64,000 nucleotides of DNA from Salinisphaera sp963835375 (GTDB lineage: Bacteria; Pseudomonadota; Gammaproteobacteria; Nevskiales; Salinisphaeraceae): NCBI GenBank assembly GCA_963835375.1, contig CAWIGB010000006.1:62001-126000 (forward strand). Direction: 5' to 3'. The translations under genes and the position numbers were made by a program. The notes under the pieces were generated by a model. That model did not search any database. It saw only the letters and a program-made list of their open reading frames with translations, and was not told the origin of the DNA. Below, piece by piece: positions 17,943 to 27,077 of this stretch (position 1 is the stretch's first letter; each line of letters opens with the position of its first letter).

Positions 17943-18569
17943 TCATGCCTCCTGTGGTAGTCGCAACTCGCCCCAGGCCTCGCGAAGCACACCGATGGCG
18001 GTGTAGGCGAACAGCAGCACGACCAGCGCACCCACGATCCAGTCAGGCCAAGGCACACCGGCCACAAGCACCACAACACCCGCGCCAATGGTCGCGGCAT
18101 TGCCGATGGCATCATTGCGCGTGCACAGCCACATCGCCCGCATGTTGATATCTTCATGGCGATAGCGCATAAGCAGCCCTGCCGACGCTAAATTCGCCAA
18201 CAGCGCCACTGTACCCATGCCGATCATGAAAGTCGCTACGGGCAACGCGCCGATCACAATCTGGTGAATTAACTGGGCGCCAATGCCTGCGGCAAGCACC
18301 AGTTCAATAAACGCGTTCGCAAACCCGGCACGGGCACGGGCGCGGAGCGTGCGGTTGAGCGCGAACAATCCGATCCCGAGGCCCACGGCATCGATGAGCA
18401 TGTCGACTGAATCGGCCTGCAGGGCGCTCGAGTGCCCCCAGAGCCCGATACTCATTTCGGCGACGAACATGAAGGCGTTGATTGCCAGCGCGATAATCAG
18501 GGCGCGGCGTTGCGCGCCGGAAGCCTGGCTCAGATCGCTGGCCGAACATCCACAGCAGCTATCGGTCAT
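17943..18569 (-). CDS. Short CDF-like cation transporter lacking a C-terminal domain
   Basis: 208 residues. The Cys-rich start MTDSCCGCSASD may bind metal. Six hydrophobic segments follow. TM2 has ALQADSVDMLID (Asp-rich, in place of HxxxD) and TM5 has CTRNDAIGN (DxxxN), a variant of the usual CDF metal site. The protein ends soon after TM6, so it lacks the cytoplasmic dimerisation domain. AGGAAGG precedes ATG 18569. It diverges from a decayed Lrp-type regulator. Probable inner-membrane metal exporter; the metal is not predictable. Confidence 0.78.
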   Translation of the reverse strand: MTDSCCGCSASDLSQASGAQRRALIIALAINAFMFVAEMSIGLWGHSSALQADSVDMLIDAVGLGIGLFALNRTLRARARAGFANAFIELVLAAGIGAQLIHQIVIGALPVATFMIGMGTVALLANLASAGLLMRYRHEDINMRAMWLCTRNDAIGNAATIGAGVVVLVAGVPWPDWIVGALVVLLFAYTAIGVLREAWGELRLPQEA

Positions 18570-18684
18570 CGTGCCTTCCTCGCTCCTTGTCGTGCCGTCC
18601 TGCCCGTACAGTAGTGGCCAACACGGCAGGCAACAATATCAGTGCCTCCTAATCAAGCCTTCAATGACAGCACGTTTACAATAA

Positions 18685-19133
18685 ATGACCGAAATTGACA
18701 AAAAAGCAGAACATATTGCACGAACTTAAATACGACGAAAAAATCAGCAATGTCGAACCCGCGGAGCGCGTGAAGCTTTCCCCCTCGACCTGCCTGCGCC
18801 ACGTCCAGGAACTCGAGCGAACGGGCGTCATCCGTGACTACCGTGTCGTCACCGACGCCGAACAAATGGCGCGCGGTTTTGCGGCATACGTCAGCGTGGG
18901 TCTTCTCATCGCATACGAAGGCAGCCCTGGAGGGATTTGGACGCGCGATGCACGATGCCGACGTGTCATAACATTGCGGGCGCGTTCGAATATCTCCTGC
19001 GAATAGAATGCAGGGATCTCGCCGGCTACAAGCGTTTCCATACCGAGATACTGGGCACGCCCCCTCATCCCCTCATGTCAGTGCGATCACGACCTATATC
19101 GTGATGGGTTCGCCCAAGGACGAACGCGCGTGA
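18685..19133 (+). pseudogene. Lrp/AsnC-family regulator, decayed by several indels
   Basis: Pieces of a normal Lrp/AsnC protein appear in order but in different frames: TEIDKK, then NILHELKYDEKISNVEPAERVKLSPS (winged-helix), SHTKAALEGFGRAMHDAD, NIAGAFEYLLRIECRDLAG (ligand-binding RAM fold) and SAITTYIVMGSPKDERA at the end. The A-run at 18699-18704 has one base too many. Further shifts are near 18907 and 19060, and about eight bases are missing near 18966, removing the VIEC-like segment. The deletion suggests genuine decay here. It diverges from the CDF gene at 17943-18569. Confidence 0.8.
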
Positions 19134-20308
19134 GCATCGCCAATCGCGGCTACCCGCGCGCGGCGCATAGGCCTGGAAGTCGTCAAGAGCATACCGGGTG
19201 AAAACTCGGCCGCGCATACGCGGCATCGATACCAGCCTGACAAGTTCTCGATGCCGTGACGGAAGACACGATTCGGCGCGAATCGACGCATACGTCGTAT
19301 GCCCGATCACGCTGACTGATGTCCCGGCGCGCGGCGACAACCCGGCCATATGATTCTCGACGGGCCGCTTCCGCCCGGCAGACGACCGAACTGCGGCCAC
19401 ACGGCGCCGGCCGGGATCCGACCCGAGCGGCCCCCGCTCCAACCCCGCATCGACCTACGCGGCCGACAAGAGCCTGCACCACTCCTCAGCGCACTTGCAG
19501 GTCAGCCCGGCAAAGCAACCGTCCGAATTATGTCGATCGCCCCACCCCGTCGATCCGCTCAACGGCGAAGTGGGGGCAAGATGGCCGCGGAATCGGTGGC
19601 CGAACTCGTATGCACGGGCGTCGGGCGGCCTGGCAGCAACAAGCGCGATACCCGGGCCGGGCAAGCCGAGGCGACCCTTCAGTTCTACCCCGTGCTCGAC
19701 AGCCCCTGCCCTTCGTTCATCGGCATAGCCACACGCCGGGCATAGCCACCATGCGGAACATTGCCTGGCCGCTTCCACTTTCACGACGATTGTAAAGAGT
19801 GCAAGTAGGCGGCACAGTGGCTTGCAGAGTTGAACAGCGCGTCATGCATGAATCGTCCGGCGAGGCTGTCTTGCTCCTGGCCCGGCTGTCGCCACCATCA
19901 ACAGGATTGAGCGGCTCTGATCTGACCTTCATCACGTTCAGAACGCTCATACGAGCACACAAATGCCGCTGCCTCGTTATCGCGGGCGCCCAGGGGATGG
20001 CCAGCGGACGGCGCCGGTGATGACGATCCGCCGAGTAGACACCAGACACACGGCGCGCAGCTTTACGGGCAAGATTGAACGGATTCAAGCTCGCATCAGC
20101 TACGTTGAATCGAGCTGCCACCATCGGGGCATCCCCGCCTTGTCGCCTCGTTCAATCGCCCTACTGCCGCCAGGGAAACAGGCACCGGTTCCCCGGGCAT
20201 AGTCTCGCTTGCCCGGCGGGACCGGCTCGAGGCGCACAAAGATACACGCCGGGCAGAAAAGATATGCAGAGCGATACCCGGCAGGGTGTCGGTTCGAAAG
20301 GAGACATT
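19134..20308. other. 1.2-kb stretch without a recognisable gene
   Basis: ORFs here are short, Arg/Pro-rich and show no family motif on either strand. No tRNA, transposase piece or clear terminal repeat was seen. The last 35 nt hold the ribosome-binding site of the next gene (AAAGGAG before ATG 20309). It may be remnant sequence left after decay next to the Lrp pseudogene. Confidence 0.5.
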
Positions 20309-23300
20309 ATGGACAATGTGCCCTCCGGGGCCGCCCACACACCGCCCATAGTCGCGATTGGCGCTTCTGCCGGCGGCCTACGTCAGATTTCGACGCTGCT
20401 GCACGGGATGCCCAAAGACACCGGCGCCGCTTTCGTCGTGCTGCAGCATCTGTCGAGCCGGCATACCTCGCAATTGCCGAGTCTGCTCGGCCGCGCCACC
20501 GCGTTGCCCGTGGTAACGATCGAGGATCACATGGAGGTCGCGCCCGACCATGTGTATGTCTTGCCGGAGGGATGCGCGCTGGGGATCGAGGGGACGCAGC
20601 TTCGGCTGCTGCCGAAAGACCAGGAGCCCGCGCCGACGGTGATTGATCATTTTCTGCGCGCCCTGGCTCGGGAACATGGTTCGCGCGCGGTCGGCATCAT
20701 CCTCTCGGGCAGCGGACAGGACGGCGCGCTGGGGCTCAAGGCGATCAAGCTTCACGGGGGCCTTGCCCTGGTGCAGGATCCGGAGACTGCGGAATTCGGC
20801 CACATGCCGAGGGCGGCCATGGATCTCGCCTCGCCGGACTACGTGCTCGAAACGAGCGCTCTGGTCGAGCCCCTGTGCAACCACCTGCAGCACAATATAG
20901 ATCTGCCGCCACTGATGACTGATGAAGGCGGCTCCGACAAGCATAAAACGAGCCCTGGCGATACCGAGCCTCCGGATATCGACATCGAGGATGAGATCCT
21001 GCATCAGGCATTGGATCTGCTGCGCAGAAACGAAAACAAGCGCGATTTCTTCCCCTACAAGCCCAACATGCTCAAGCGTCGTATCCGGCGGCGCATGGGC
21101 TTGCTCGGAGCGCATGAGCCCGAGACATATATCGAGCGACTGCAGAATGATGCGAGCGAACGCGCCAATCTGACCCAGGACTTCTTGATCAGCGTGACCG
21201 ATTTCTTTCGCGATACAGCCGCCTATGCAGCGCTTCGCTCGCAAGGACTGCCGGCCTTGTTAAAAGACCGCGATGTGGAAGATACGATACGCGTATGGGT
21301 TCCGGGTTGCGCGACCGGCGAAGAAGCCTATTCCATTGCCTTTGCGCTGGACGAGGCGATACGCGAAACCGGCAAGGAGTACAACTTCATCGTCTTCGCG
21401 AGCGATATCGATACGCGGGCCCTGGAGCATGCGCGCGCGGGCGTATACCCGGAGTCGATTAGCGCAGATCTCAATCCGCGTCGGCTACGCACCTACTTCG
21501 ACAAGCTCGACGATCACTACCGGGTCAAGCGCAGCCTGCGCGAGATGGTCGTTTTTGCCTCGCAGAACATGATCGAGGACCCGCCCTATTCGCGGCTGGA
21601 TCTGATCAGCTGCAGAAATCTGCTCATGTACCTGGCCCCGGAGACGCAGCAACGGGTCATCGCGACATTTCATTTCGCTCTCAACCCGAACGGTGTGCTT
21701 TTTCTCGGCTCATCGGAAACCGTGAGCGGCCAGGTCGATCTTTTCGAGCCGGTCGATTCGGCCAGCCGTTTATTCAAGCGTGCCACCACACAATACGCGT
21801 CACGAGCCGACCTCCCGTTCGCCCCGGGCGCCGGCGCCCGGCGATCGGGCGACGAGCCGCGCACCACGCCTCAGACCGCCCCTCACGATGATGCTCAGGA
21901 AATCGCTCGCTCGATTCTGTTGCGCGAGTTCGTCCCGGCTTCCGTACTGATCAACCGTAAACTCGATATTCTGTGCAGCTACGGGCCAACGCGCGATTTT
22001 CTCACCCTGCCGTTCGGCCCGTCTTCGCTGTCGCTTATGGACATGGTGCGAGAGGAATACCGCAGCCATCTGCGCGCCATCATCCACCGCGCCTTTCGCG
22101 ACGACACCCCGTGTGAGGTCACCGCAGTACCCCATACCGACGACGATTACGCCATTCGTCTCACCGCTCGACCACTGCATCGCCCGGCGTCGGCGCGGGG
22201 GCTTCTGTTCATCACGTTTGAACGCCTCGAGATGGCGGCGCGCACTGAGTTGGGCGCCACGGGCAAGCACGAACAACAGAAACTGGCCGACGAACTGGAA
22301 TCGACCCGGAATGAGCTGAACACCACCATTCAGGCGCTGGAAGCCTCGAACGAAGATCTCAAGGGCTCGAACGAAGAGATCCTCTCGATGAACGAGGAAC
22401 TGCAATCGACCAATGAGGAACTCGAGACCTCAAAGGAGGAATTGCAGTCGGTCAATGAGGAGTTGACCACAGTCAACACCGAACTCGAGAACAAGGTCGC
22501 CGAGCTGCAAACCGCCCACAATGATCTGGAAAATCTGTTTGCCGGCACGAACGTCGCCACTCTGTTTCTCGATAAGGCGCTATGCATCAAGCGTTTCACG
22601 CCCGCGATCAAAGGGCTTCTGAGTCTGATCACCTCCGATATTGGCCGCCCCCTCAGCGACATCTCGCTGAAATTCGACGATCCGGCGCTGGAAGCCGATG
22701 CCGAATATGTCATGCGCGAGCTCAGCCAGCGTGAGCGTGAGGTGCAGACCCAGCATGGCGAATGGTTCCTGCGCCGCATTGTGCCGTACCGTACGCAGGA
22801 TAACGCCATCAACGGCGTCGTCATCACTTTCGCCGATATCACCGAAATCAAGCAGGCGTCTCTGGCATCGGTCGAAAGCGAGCAACGCCTGGATATGGCC
22901 ATGGGCGCGATCAACGGCGGCATGTGGGATATGGCGCTCGACCCCACGACCCAGGACGCGCAGCCCGATCATATCTACATATCCGACCGGTTGAAGCAAC
23001 TGCTGGGCTTCGAGCCCGACCAGTTTCCCAATTCGCTGCAAGCCTGGGAGGAACGAGTCATCGAGTCGGATCGCGAGCGATTCAGCGCGATCGATCGACG
23101 CCTGACCTCCGGTGACGCGGGCGTGCATTATCGTATCCGCCATCGCGACGGCGGTATTCGTTGGTTCGCCAGCAACGGCACCGTGATACGCGAGGAGGAA
23201 AACCGGCCGGTACGCTGGATCGGGATCGAACGCGACATCACCGAACAGAAACTTACCCACCTGCACGTCGTACGGGCACAGGCGCGGCTCGAATCGCTGG

Positions 23301-24364
23301 CCGATTCGATACCCCAGATGGTGGCCTACGCGGATTCCAGCGAAACATTCCGTTTCGCCAATGAGGCGTTCGGTGCATTGTTCGGGTTCACGCCGCAGCA
23401 AATTCCCGGCCACAAGCTTGAGCAGATCTTCGGCGAAACCATGTATGCCGCGCTTCGCCCCTGTCTGTCTGCCGCTATGGCGGGCCGCGAGACCACGTCA
23501 CAGGTCGAATACCCGGATGCCACCGGCCAGATTCGCCGGTTTACCGTCAGTCTTATCCCCCAATTCAGCGAGGAGACGGCCCCCTGTCTCTGTCTTCTTC
23601 TACACGAAATCGAAGCCAAGGGCCGTCGGGCAGCCGATCATATCGACAGGCAAGCCAGCCTTGTCTACATGCAGCGCCTGGCCACGCTCGGCGAATTGAC
23701 CACGACCTTGGTGCACGATATCAAGCAGCCGCTCAATTCGATCAATAACTACGCAGGCGCCGTCAAACGCATGCTCCATGCCGGGCGGCCCATCGATCAG
23801 GTCACGCCCGCGCTGGGCAAGATTGCCGACCAAGTCCAGCACGCGAGCGATATTGTCTCGGTCACGCGCGATTTTGCCGGCGACCGAGACGCAAGCGACA
23901 GCGACTTGAACACGTTGGTACGCCAGGCTCTGGCGCTGGTGGAAAGCCTGGTCCGAAAGCACCACATCGCGACCCATCTCGATCTACATTCGCCGCTACC
24001 GATGATCCGGTGCACGCCGATCCAGATCGAGCAGGCGATCATCAATCTGATTGTCAACGCAGTCGATGCCATGGAGTCGGTGGATCGCGAGCACCGGAAC
24101 CTGACAATACGAACACGTTTGGTCGATGATGAGGTGGAGTTCAGCCTCACGGACAGCGGCGAGGGTATTCCACGGCAGAAACTCGGCTGTATCTTCGATG
24201 CGTTCTACACGTCCAAGCTTGAAGGTACCGGGTTGGGACTATCGCTCACACGGTCGATCGTGGAGGGGCACGGCGGCAGGATTTGGGCGGAATCGGAACT
24301 CGACCACGGCGCCGCCTTCTTCGTGCGACTTCCAACGTGCGCCGTAGAGGATCCGCTTGATTGA
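20309..24364 (+). CDS. CheB-CheR-PAS hybrid histidine kinase
   Basis: 1351 residues from ATG 20309 (AAAGGAG, 6 nt spacing). Domains in order: CheB methylesterase (about 10-190; IGASAGGLRQI, QHLSSRHTSQLP, GSGQDGALG give the Ser/His/Asp triad); CheR N-terminal and SAM-methyltransferase (about 220-480; WVPGCATGEEAYS, DLISCRNLLMYL); a PAS-like region; a Glu/Leu-rich coiled coil (about 655-745); three PAS domains (about 750-1110); then a FixL-type kinase with HDIKQPLNSINNYA, NAVDAMESV and GTGLGLSLTRSI. No TM segments, so cytosolic. Usually linked to chemosensory-like adaptation or stress signalling; the likely partner is the receiver encoded 153 nt downstream. Confidence 0.9.
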   Translation: MDNVPSGAAHTPPIVAIGASAGGLRQISTLLHGMPKDTGAAFVVLQHLSSRHTSQLPSLLGRATALPVVTIEDHMEVAPDHVYVLPEGCALGIEGTQLRLLPKDQEPAPTVIDHFLRALAREHGSRAVGIILSGSGQDGALGLKAIKLHGGLALVQDPETAEFGHMPRAAMDLASPDYVLETSALVEPLCNHLQHNIDLPPLMTDEGGSDKHKTSPGDTEPPDIDIEDEILHQALDLLRRNENKRDFFPYKPNMLKRRIRRRMGLLGAHEPETYIERLQNDASERANLTQDFLISVTDFFRDTAAYAALRSQGLPALLKDRDVEDTIRVWVPGCATGEEAYSIAFALDEAIRETGKEYNFIVFASDIDTRALEHARAGVYPESISADLNPRRLRTYFDKLDDHYRVKRSLREMVVFASQNMIEDPPYSRLDLISCRNLLMYLAPETQQRVIATFHFALNPNGVLFLGSSETVSGQVDLFEPVDSASRLFKRATTQYASRADLPFAPGAGARRSGDEPRTTPQTAPHDDAQEIARSILLREFVPASVLINRKLDILCSYGPTRDFLTLPFGPSSLSLMDMVREEYRSHLRAIIHRAFRDDTPCEVTAVPHTDDDYAIRLTARPLHRPASARGLLFITFERLEMAARTELGATGKHEQQKLADELESTRNELNTTIQALEASNEDLKGSNEEILSMNEELQSTNEELETSKEELQSVNEELTTVNTELENKVAELQTAHNDLENLFAGTNVATLFLDKALCIKRFTPAIKGLLSLITSDIGRPLSDISLKFDDPALEADAEYVMRELSQREREVQTQHGEWFLRRIVPYRTQDNAINGVVITFADITEIKQASLASVESEQRLDMAMGAINGGMWDMALDPTTQDAQPDHIYISDRLKQLLGFEPDQFPNSLQAWEERVIESDRERFSAIDRRLTSGDAGVHYRIRHRDGGIRWFASNGTVIREEENRPVRWIGIERDITEQKLTHLHVVRAQARLESLADSIPQMVAYADSSETFRFANEAFGALFGFTPQQIPGHKLEQIFGETMYAALRPCLSAAMAGRETTSQVEYPDATGQIRRFTVSLIPQFSEETAPCLCLLLHEIEAKGRRAADHIDRQASLVYMQRLATLGELTTTLVHDIKQPLNSINNYAGAVKRMLHAGRPIDQVTPALGKIADQVQHASDIVSVTRDFAGDRDASDSDLNTLVRQALALVESLVRKHHIATHLDLHSPLPMIRCTPIQIEQAIINLIVNAVDAMESVDREHRNLTIRTRLVDDEVEFSLTDSGEGIPRQKLGCIFDAFYTSKLEGTGLGLSLTRSIVEGHGGRIWAESELDHGAAFFVRLPTCAVEDPLD

Positions 24365-24517
24365 TCCGCCGCCGGGCGGCGCGCCGCGCTCTTCTTTACC
24401 GGGCTCGGCGCGCTTGAAAGCGCTCGAGCCAGGCGTGTTTTCATTGCAATTCGAGGGCCCGCATCCAGAGACCGAAATGGGCGTATTTACAAAAAACATT
24501 CCAATTCAACGCGGGCA

Positions 24518-24913
24518 ATGCTCGACGACACGAAAACAACAGTCGTCGTAGTCGATGACGATGTCAGTCTCTGTGCGTCGCTGGAAATGCTCCTGGCGGC
24601 GGCGGGATACATGTGTGTCAGCTACGAATCAGCCGAAGCCTACCTGGAGCGATCCGAAGCGGGCCGGCCGGGCTGTCTTTTGCTCGACGTTGAGCTACCG
24701 GGCATGAGCGGTCTCGAACTCCAACAGGCAATTGACACGCAGACGACGGATCTCCCCATCATCTTCTTAACGGCCAGTGGCAGCGACAACGCCCAGCACC
24801 AGGCGCTGTCCGCCGGCGCGGCCGCATTCTTGCACAAGCCGGTCGACCCCGATCATCTGCTGGATCACATCGCCCACGTCACGAGTGGACCAGATTCGGG
24901 ACTGGACAGCTAA
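24518..24913 (+). CDS. FixJ-like receiver protein ending at a MITE boundary
   Basis: 131 residues, a single receiver domain: VVVVDDDVSLCASLEML (acidic pocket), LLLDVELPGMSGLELQ (phospho-Asp), IFLTASGSD (Thr) and FLHKPVDPDHLL (Lys). It resembles the N-terminal half of FixJ-type regulators, which normally carry a LuxR-type helix-turn-helix; none is present. The stop TAA (24911-24913) sits exactly at the edge of the MITE-related sequence that starts at about 24913, so the regulator may have been truncated by that insertion. Alternatively it is a natural stand-alone receiver. It is the cognate partner of the upstream kinase by position. Confidence 0.82.
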   Translation: MLDDTKTTVVVVDDDVSLCASLEMLLAAAGYMCVSYESAEAYLERSEAGRPGCLLLDVELPGMSGLELQQAIDTQTTDLPIIFLTASGSDNAQHQALSAGAAAFLHKPVDPDHLLDHIAHVTSGPDSGLDS

Positions 24914-25165
24914 TGCCTGTTGCCGTTTGGTACGAGTCGCACCAAGCGCAGTTATGTGGCAAGAGCAGGCGCAACGAGCGCGGCGCAGCTGGGCTACACG
25001 AGCGAGTGGCAAACCCAGATTGCAGCATATGGCCGCCGGTCCGTCGGGTTGCACCGAGCGCGAATGGTCCCGCCACTCGAACTTGAACGGCCGATCCCGA
25101 GCGATAGACGCGTCTGCTGATGACGTCGTAACATGGCGGTTTGCCGCGGGCAGAGCCAGCCCGCA
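24913..25165 (-). mobile_element. MITE relative (copy 2), inverted and diverged
   Basis: GCCTGTTGCC at 24915-24924 starts a region that, read on the minus strand, aligns with the right half of the 2646-2913 element: the terminus, the GCGCTTGG block, TCTTGCC, TGGCGGG and AACCCGA blocks follow in the same order. Identity is about 85-90% in the first 40 bp and lower inside. The distal terminal repeat is not recognisable, so the right limit is approximate. Confidence 0.65.
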
Positions 25166-25603
25166 TGGCACGGGAACGGCCAATGGCCGCCGCGAATGCC
25201 GCGCAGCAAATCTGCGCACGCGATGGATGACCTCGATTGCAGATCGAGGAACAAGCGAAGTCGGGGTACCGTGTTCGTCACGCACCACGCGCCGCACGAT
25301 TCACGACCGCCCGTACTGCACCCGTTAGCGTGCGTGCGCCGTAGCCGGTACTAGAACAGCAGGAGTTTGAAGACCTCCCCTGATCGGGAAGCGGGGTCGT
25401 CGGGCGGTTGCCAACTCGACCCGAATCGAAATCAGCTCCTACTGCCGCGGGTGTATCGCAACCCCGCCTCCAGCGTCACGGGCGGCGGATGCCAGATGGC
25501 CCGGAACGGCGGACGGCGTACCTACTCACATCGCGCCCCGCCCGGCCGTCGGCCAGGGCCACAGGCAAATCAAGCGTCTCACCCTGCGCTCGTTACGGCT
25601 CGG
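25166..25603. other. Intergenic stretch without a recognisable gene
   Basis: Lies between the MITE relative and the convergent end of the MHS transporter gene. No protein motif or RNA gene was seen on either strand. GGTACTAGAACAGCAGG near 25346 weakly resembles an inverted MITE terminus but is too divergent to call. Confidence 0.4.
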
Positions 25604-26971
25604 TCAGGATTTGCCTCGCTTGCGGGGTTCACGCGAGCCCCGCAGGCCGGCAGAGCCTGCCAACGGTTGGCCGGCCGTCTCCTTGACCGTGAACAGCGTC
25701 AGCAGGGCAATCGCCGATGCCAGCATCAGATAGAAAGCGGGCATATAGAGATTGCCGGTCGCGCCGATCAGGGCCGTGATGACAAAAGGCGCGGTGCCGC
25801 CGATCGCGGATGTCGACAGGTTATACGAGATCGCAAACCCGCCATAACGAATCCGGGTGGGAAAGATGGCGGGCAGCGTGGCGGGCATGGTGCCGGACAA
25901 CAACACCACCAGCAGAGCCAAGATCGCCAGGCCCACGGCCGTATAGACCATGTTGTTCAGCTGAAACATCCAGAAGGCCGGATAGGCGAGCAACAGGAAC
26001 CCGATACAGGACGCCATGATGACCGGCTTGCGGCCGACTCGGTCCGACAGCCAACCGACGAGCGCGATGACGAGCATCATGCCGATATAGACCGCGATCA
26101 ACAGCTCCAGCGACTGCGCACTGGAAAAATCCAGATGCTTCTGAAAATAACTCGGCAGATACGTGAGCACGGTGTAATAAGCCACGTTCAGCAGCACCAC
26201 CAGACCAATGCATTGCAGCATCCGTCGCCAATGCTCGGTGAAGATCTCGCGCAGCGGCGAACGGGAGGTTTCCCCTTTCTCTGCCGCCGATGAAAACGCC
26301 GCGCTATCCTCCAGCTTGAGTCGCAGATAGAGCCCGAACAGGCCAAGAGGCGCTGCACACAGAAACGGGACGCGCCAGCCCCAGCTGTGCATCGCCGAAT
26401 CCGGCAGCAGGACCGTCATCACGGTGACCAATCCTGCGCCGATGCTGTAGCCGCCGAGCGTGCCGAATTCGAGAAAGCTGGACAGAAACCCCCGGGTGTC
26501 GTCGGGGGACGATTCCACGATGAAGGTCGCCGCGCCGCCGTATTCCCCGCCGGTCGAAAACCCCTGAACCAGACGCGTGACGATCAACAGGATCGGCGCC
26601 CAGATGCCGATGGTCTGGTAGGTCGGTAACACGCCGACGGCCGTGGTGCCGGCGGCCATCATGAGAATGGTCATCACCAGGACTTTGCTGCGGCCGATCC
26701 GGTCGCCCAACGGGCCGAAGAAAAGCCCGCCCACCGGCCGCGCCAGAAACGATATGGCAAAAACGCCAAAAGACTTCAGCAGCGAGCCGCCCTGCCCCTG
26801 AAAGAAGAGATCGCCAACGGTGGTGGCGAGATAGCCATACACACCGAAATCGAACCACTCCATGGCGTTGCCCATGGCCGCCGCGGCCACCGACCGGCGG
26901 ATACCGGACGTGGTCAGCGCAACGCCGTCGGCGCCATTGTCTTCGCTTGTTGCCGCAGCGCAAGAACTCAT
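25604..26971 (-). CDS. MHS-family MFS transporter (ProP-like metabolite:H+ symporter)
   Basis: 455 residues, 12 TM segments. The MHS-family N-terminus is clear: AAAMGNAMEWFDFGVYGYLA (TM1), then FLARPVGGLFFGPLGDRIGR (loop 2-3 motif), TRLVQGFSTGGEYGGA and ESSPDDTRG (TM5-loop), and GWLSDRVGRKPVIM in the second half. These are the signatures of ProP, the shikimate carrier and related symporters. The gene is 106 nt downstream of a proline-racemase-family gene on the same strand, so proline, hydroxyproline or a betaine is the likely substrate (inference). The C-terminus lacks the long coiled coil of osmosensory ProP. Confidence 0.87.
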   Translation of the reverse strand: MSSCAAATSEDNGADGVALTTSGIRRSVAAAAMGNAMEWFDFGVYGYLATTVGDLFFQGQGGSLLKSFGVFAISFLARPVGGLFFGPLGDRIGRSKVLVMTILMMAAGTTAVGVLPTYQTIGIWAPILLIVTRLVQGFSTGGEYGGAATFIVESSPDDTRGFLSSFLEFGTLGGYSIGAGLVTVMTVLLPDSAMHSWGWRVPFLCAAPLGLFGLYLRLKLEDSAAFSSAAEKGETSRSPLREIFTEHWRRMLQCIGLVVLLNVAYYTVLTYLPSYFQKHLDFSSAQSLELLIAVYIGMMLVIALVGWLSDRVGRKPVIMASCIGFLLLAYPAFWMFQLNNMVYTAVGLAILALLVVLLSGTMPATLPAIFPTRIRYGGFAISYNLSTSAIGGTAPFVITALIGATGNLYMPAFYLMLASAIALLTLFTVKETAGQPLAGSAGLRGSREPRKRGKS

Positions 26972-27077
26972 GATTCAGCTCGTATTATCGAAATTTACAG
27001 ACCGCCCCGCGGGCAGCCCGGGTCAGAATGAAATGAGGCGCAGAGCCCGCCCGTAACCGGCCCTGTATTATTTCCGG

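Noticed and set aside
19455..20124. Minus-strand frames at 19455-19784 and 19717-20124 as possible genes
   Set aside because: Products are Arg/Ser-rich, lack motifs, have no RBS and sit beside a pseudogene.
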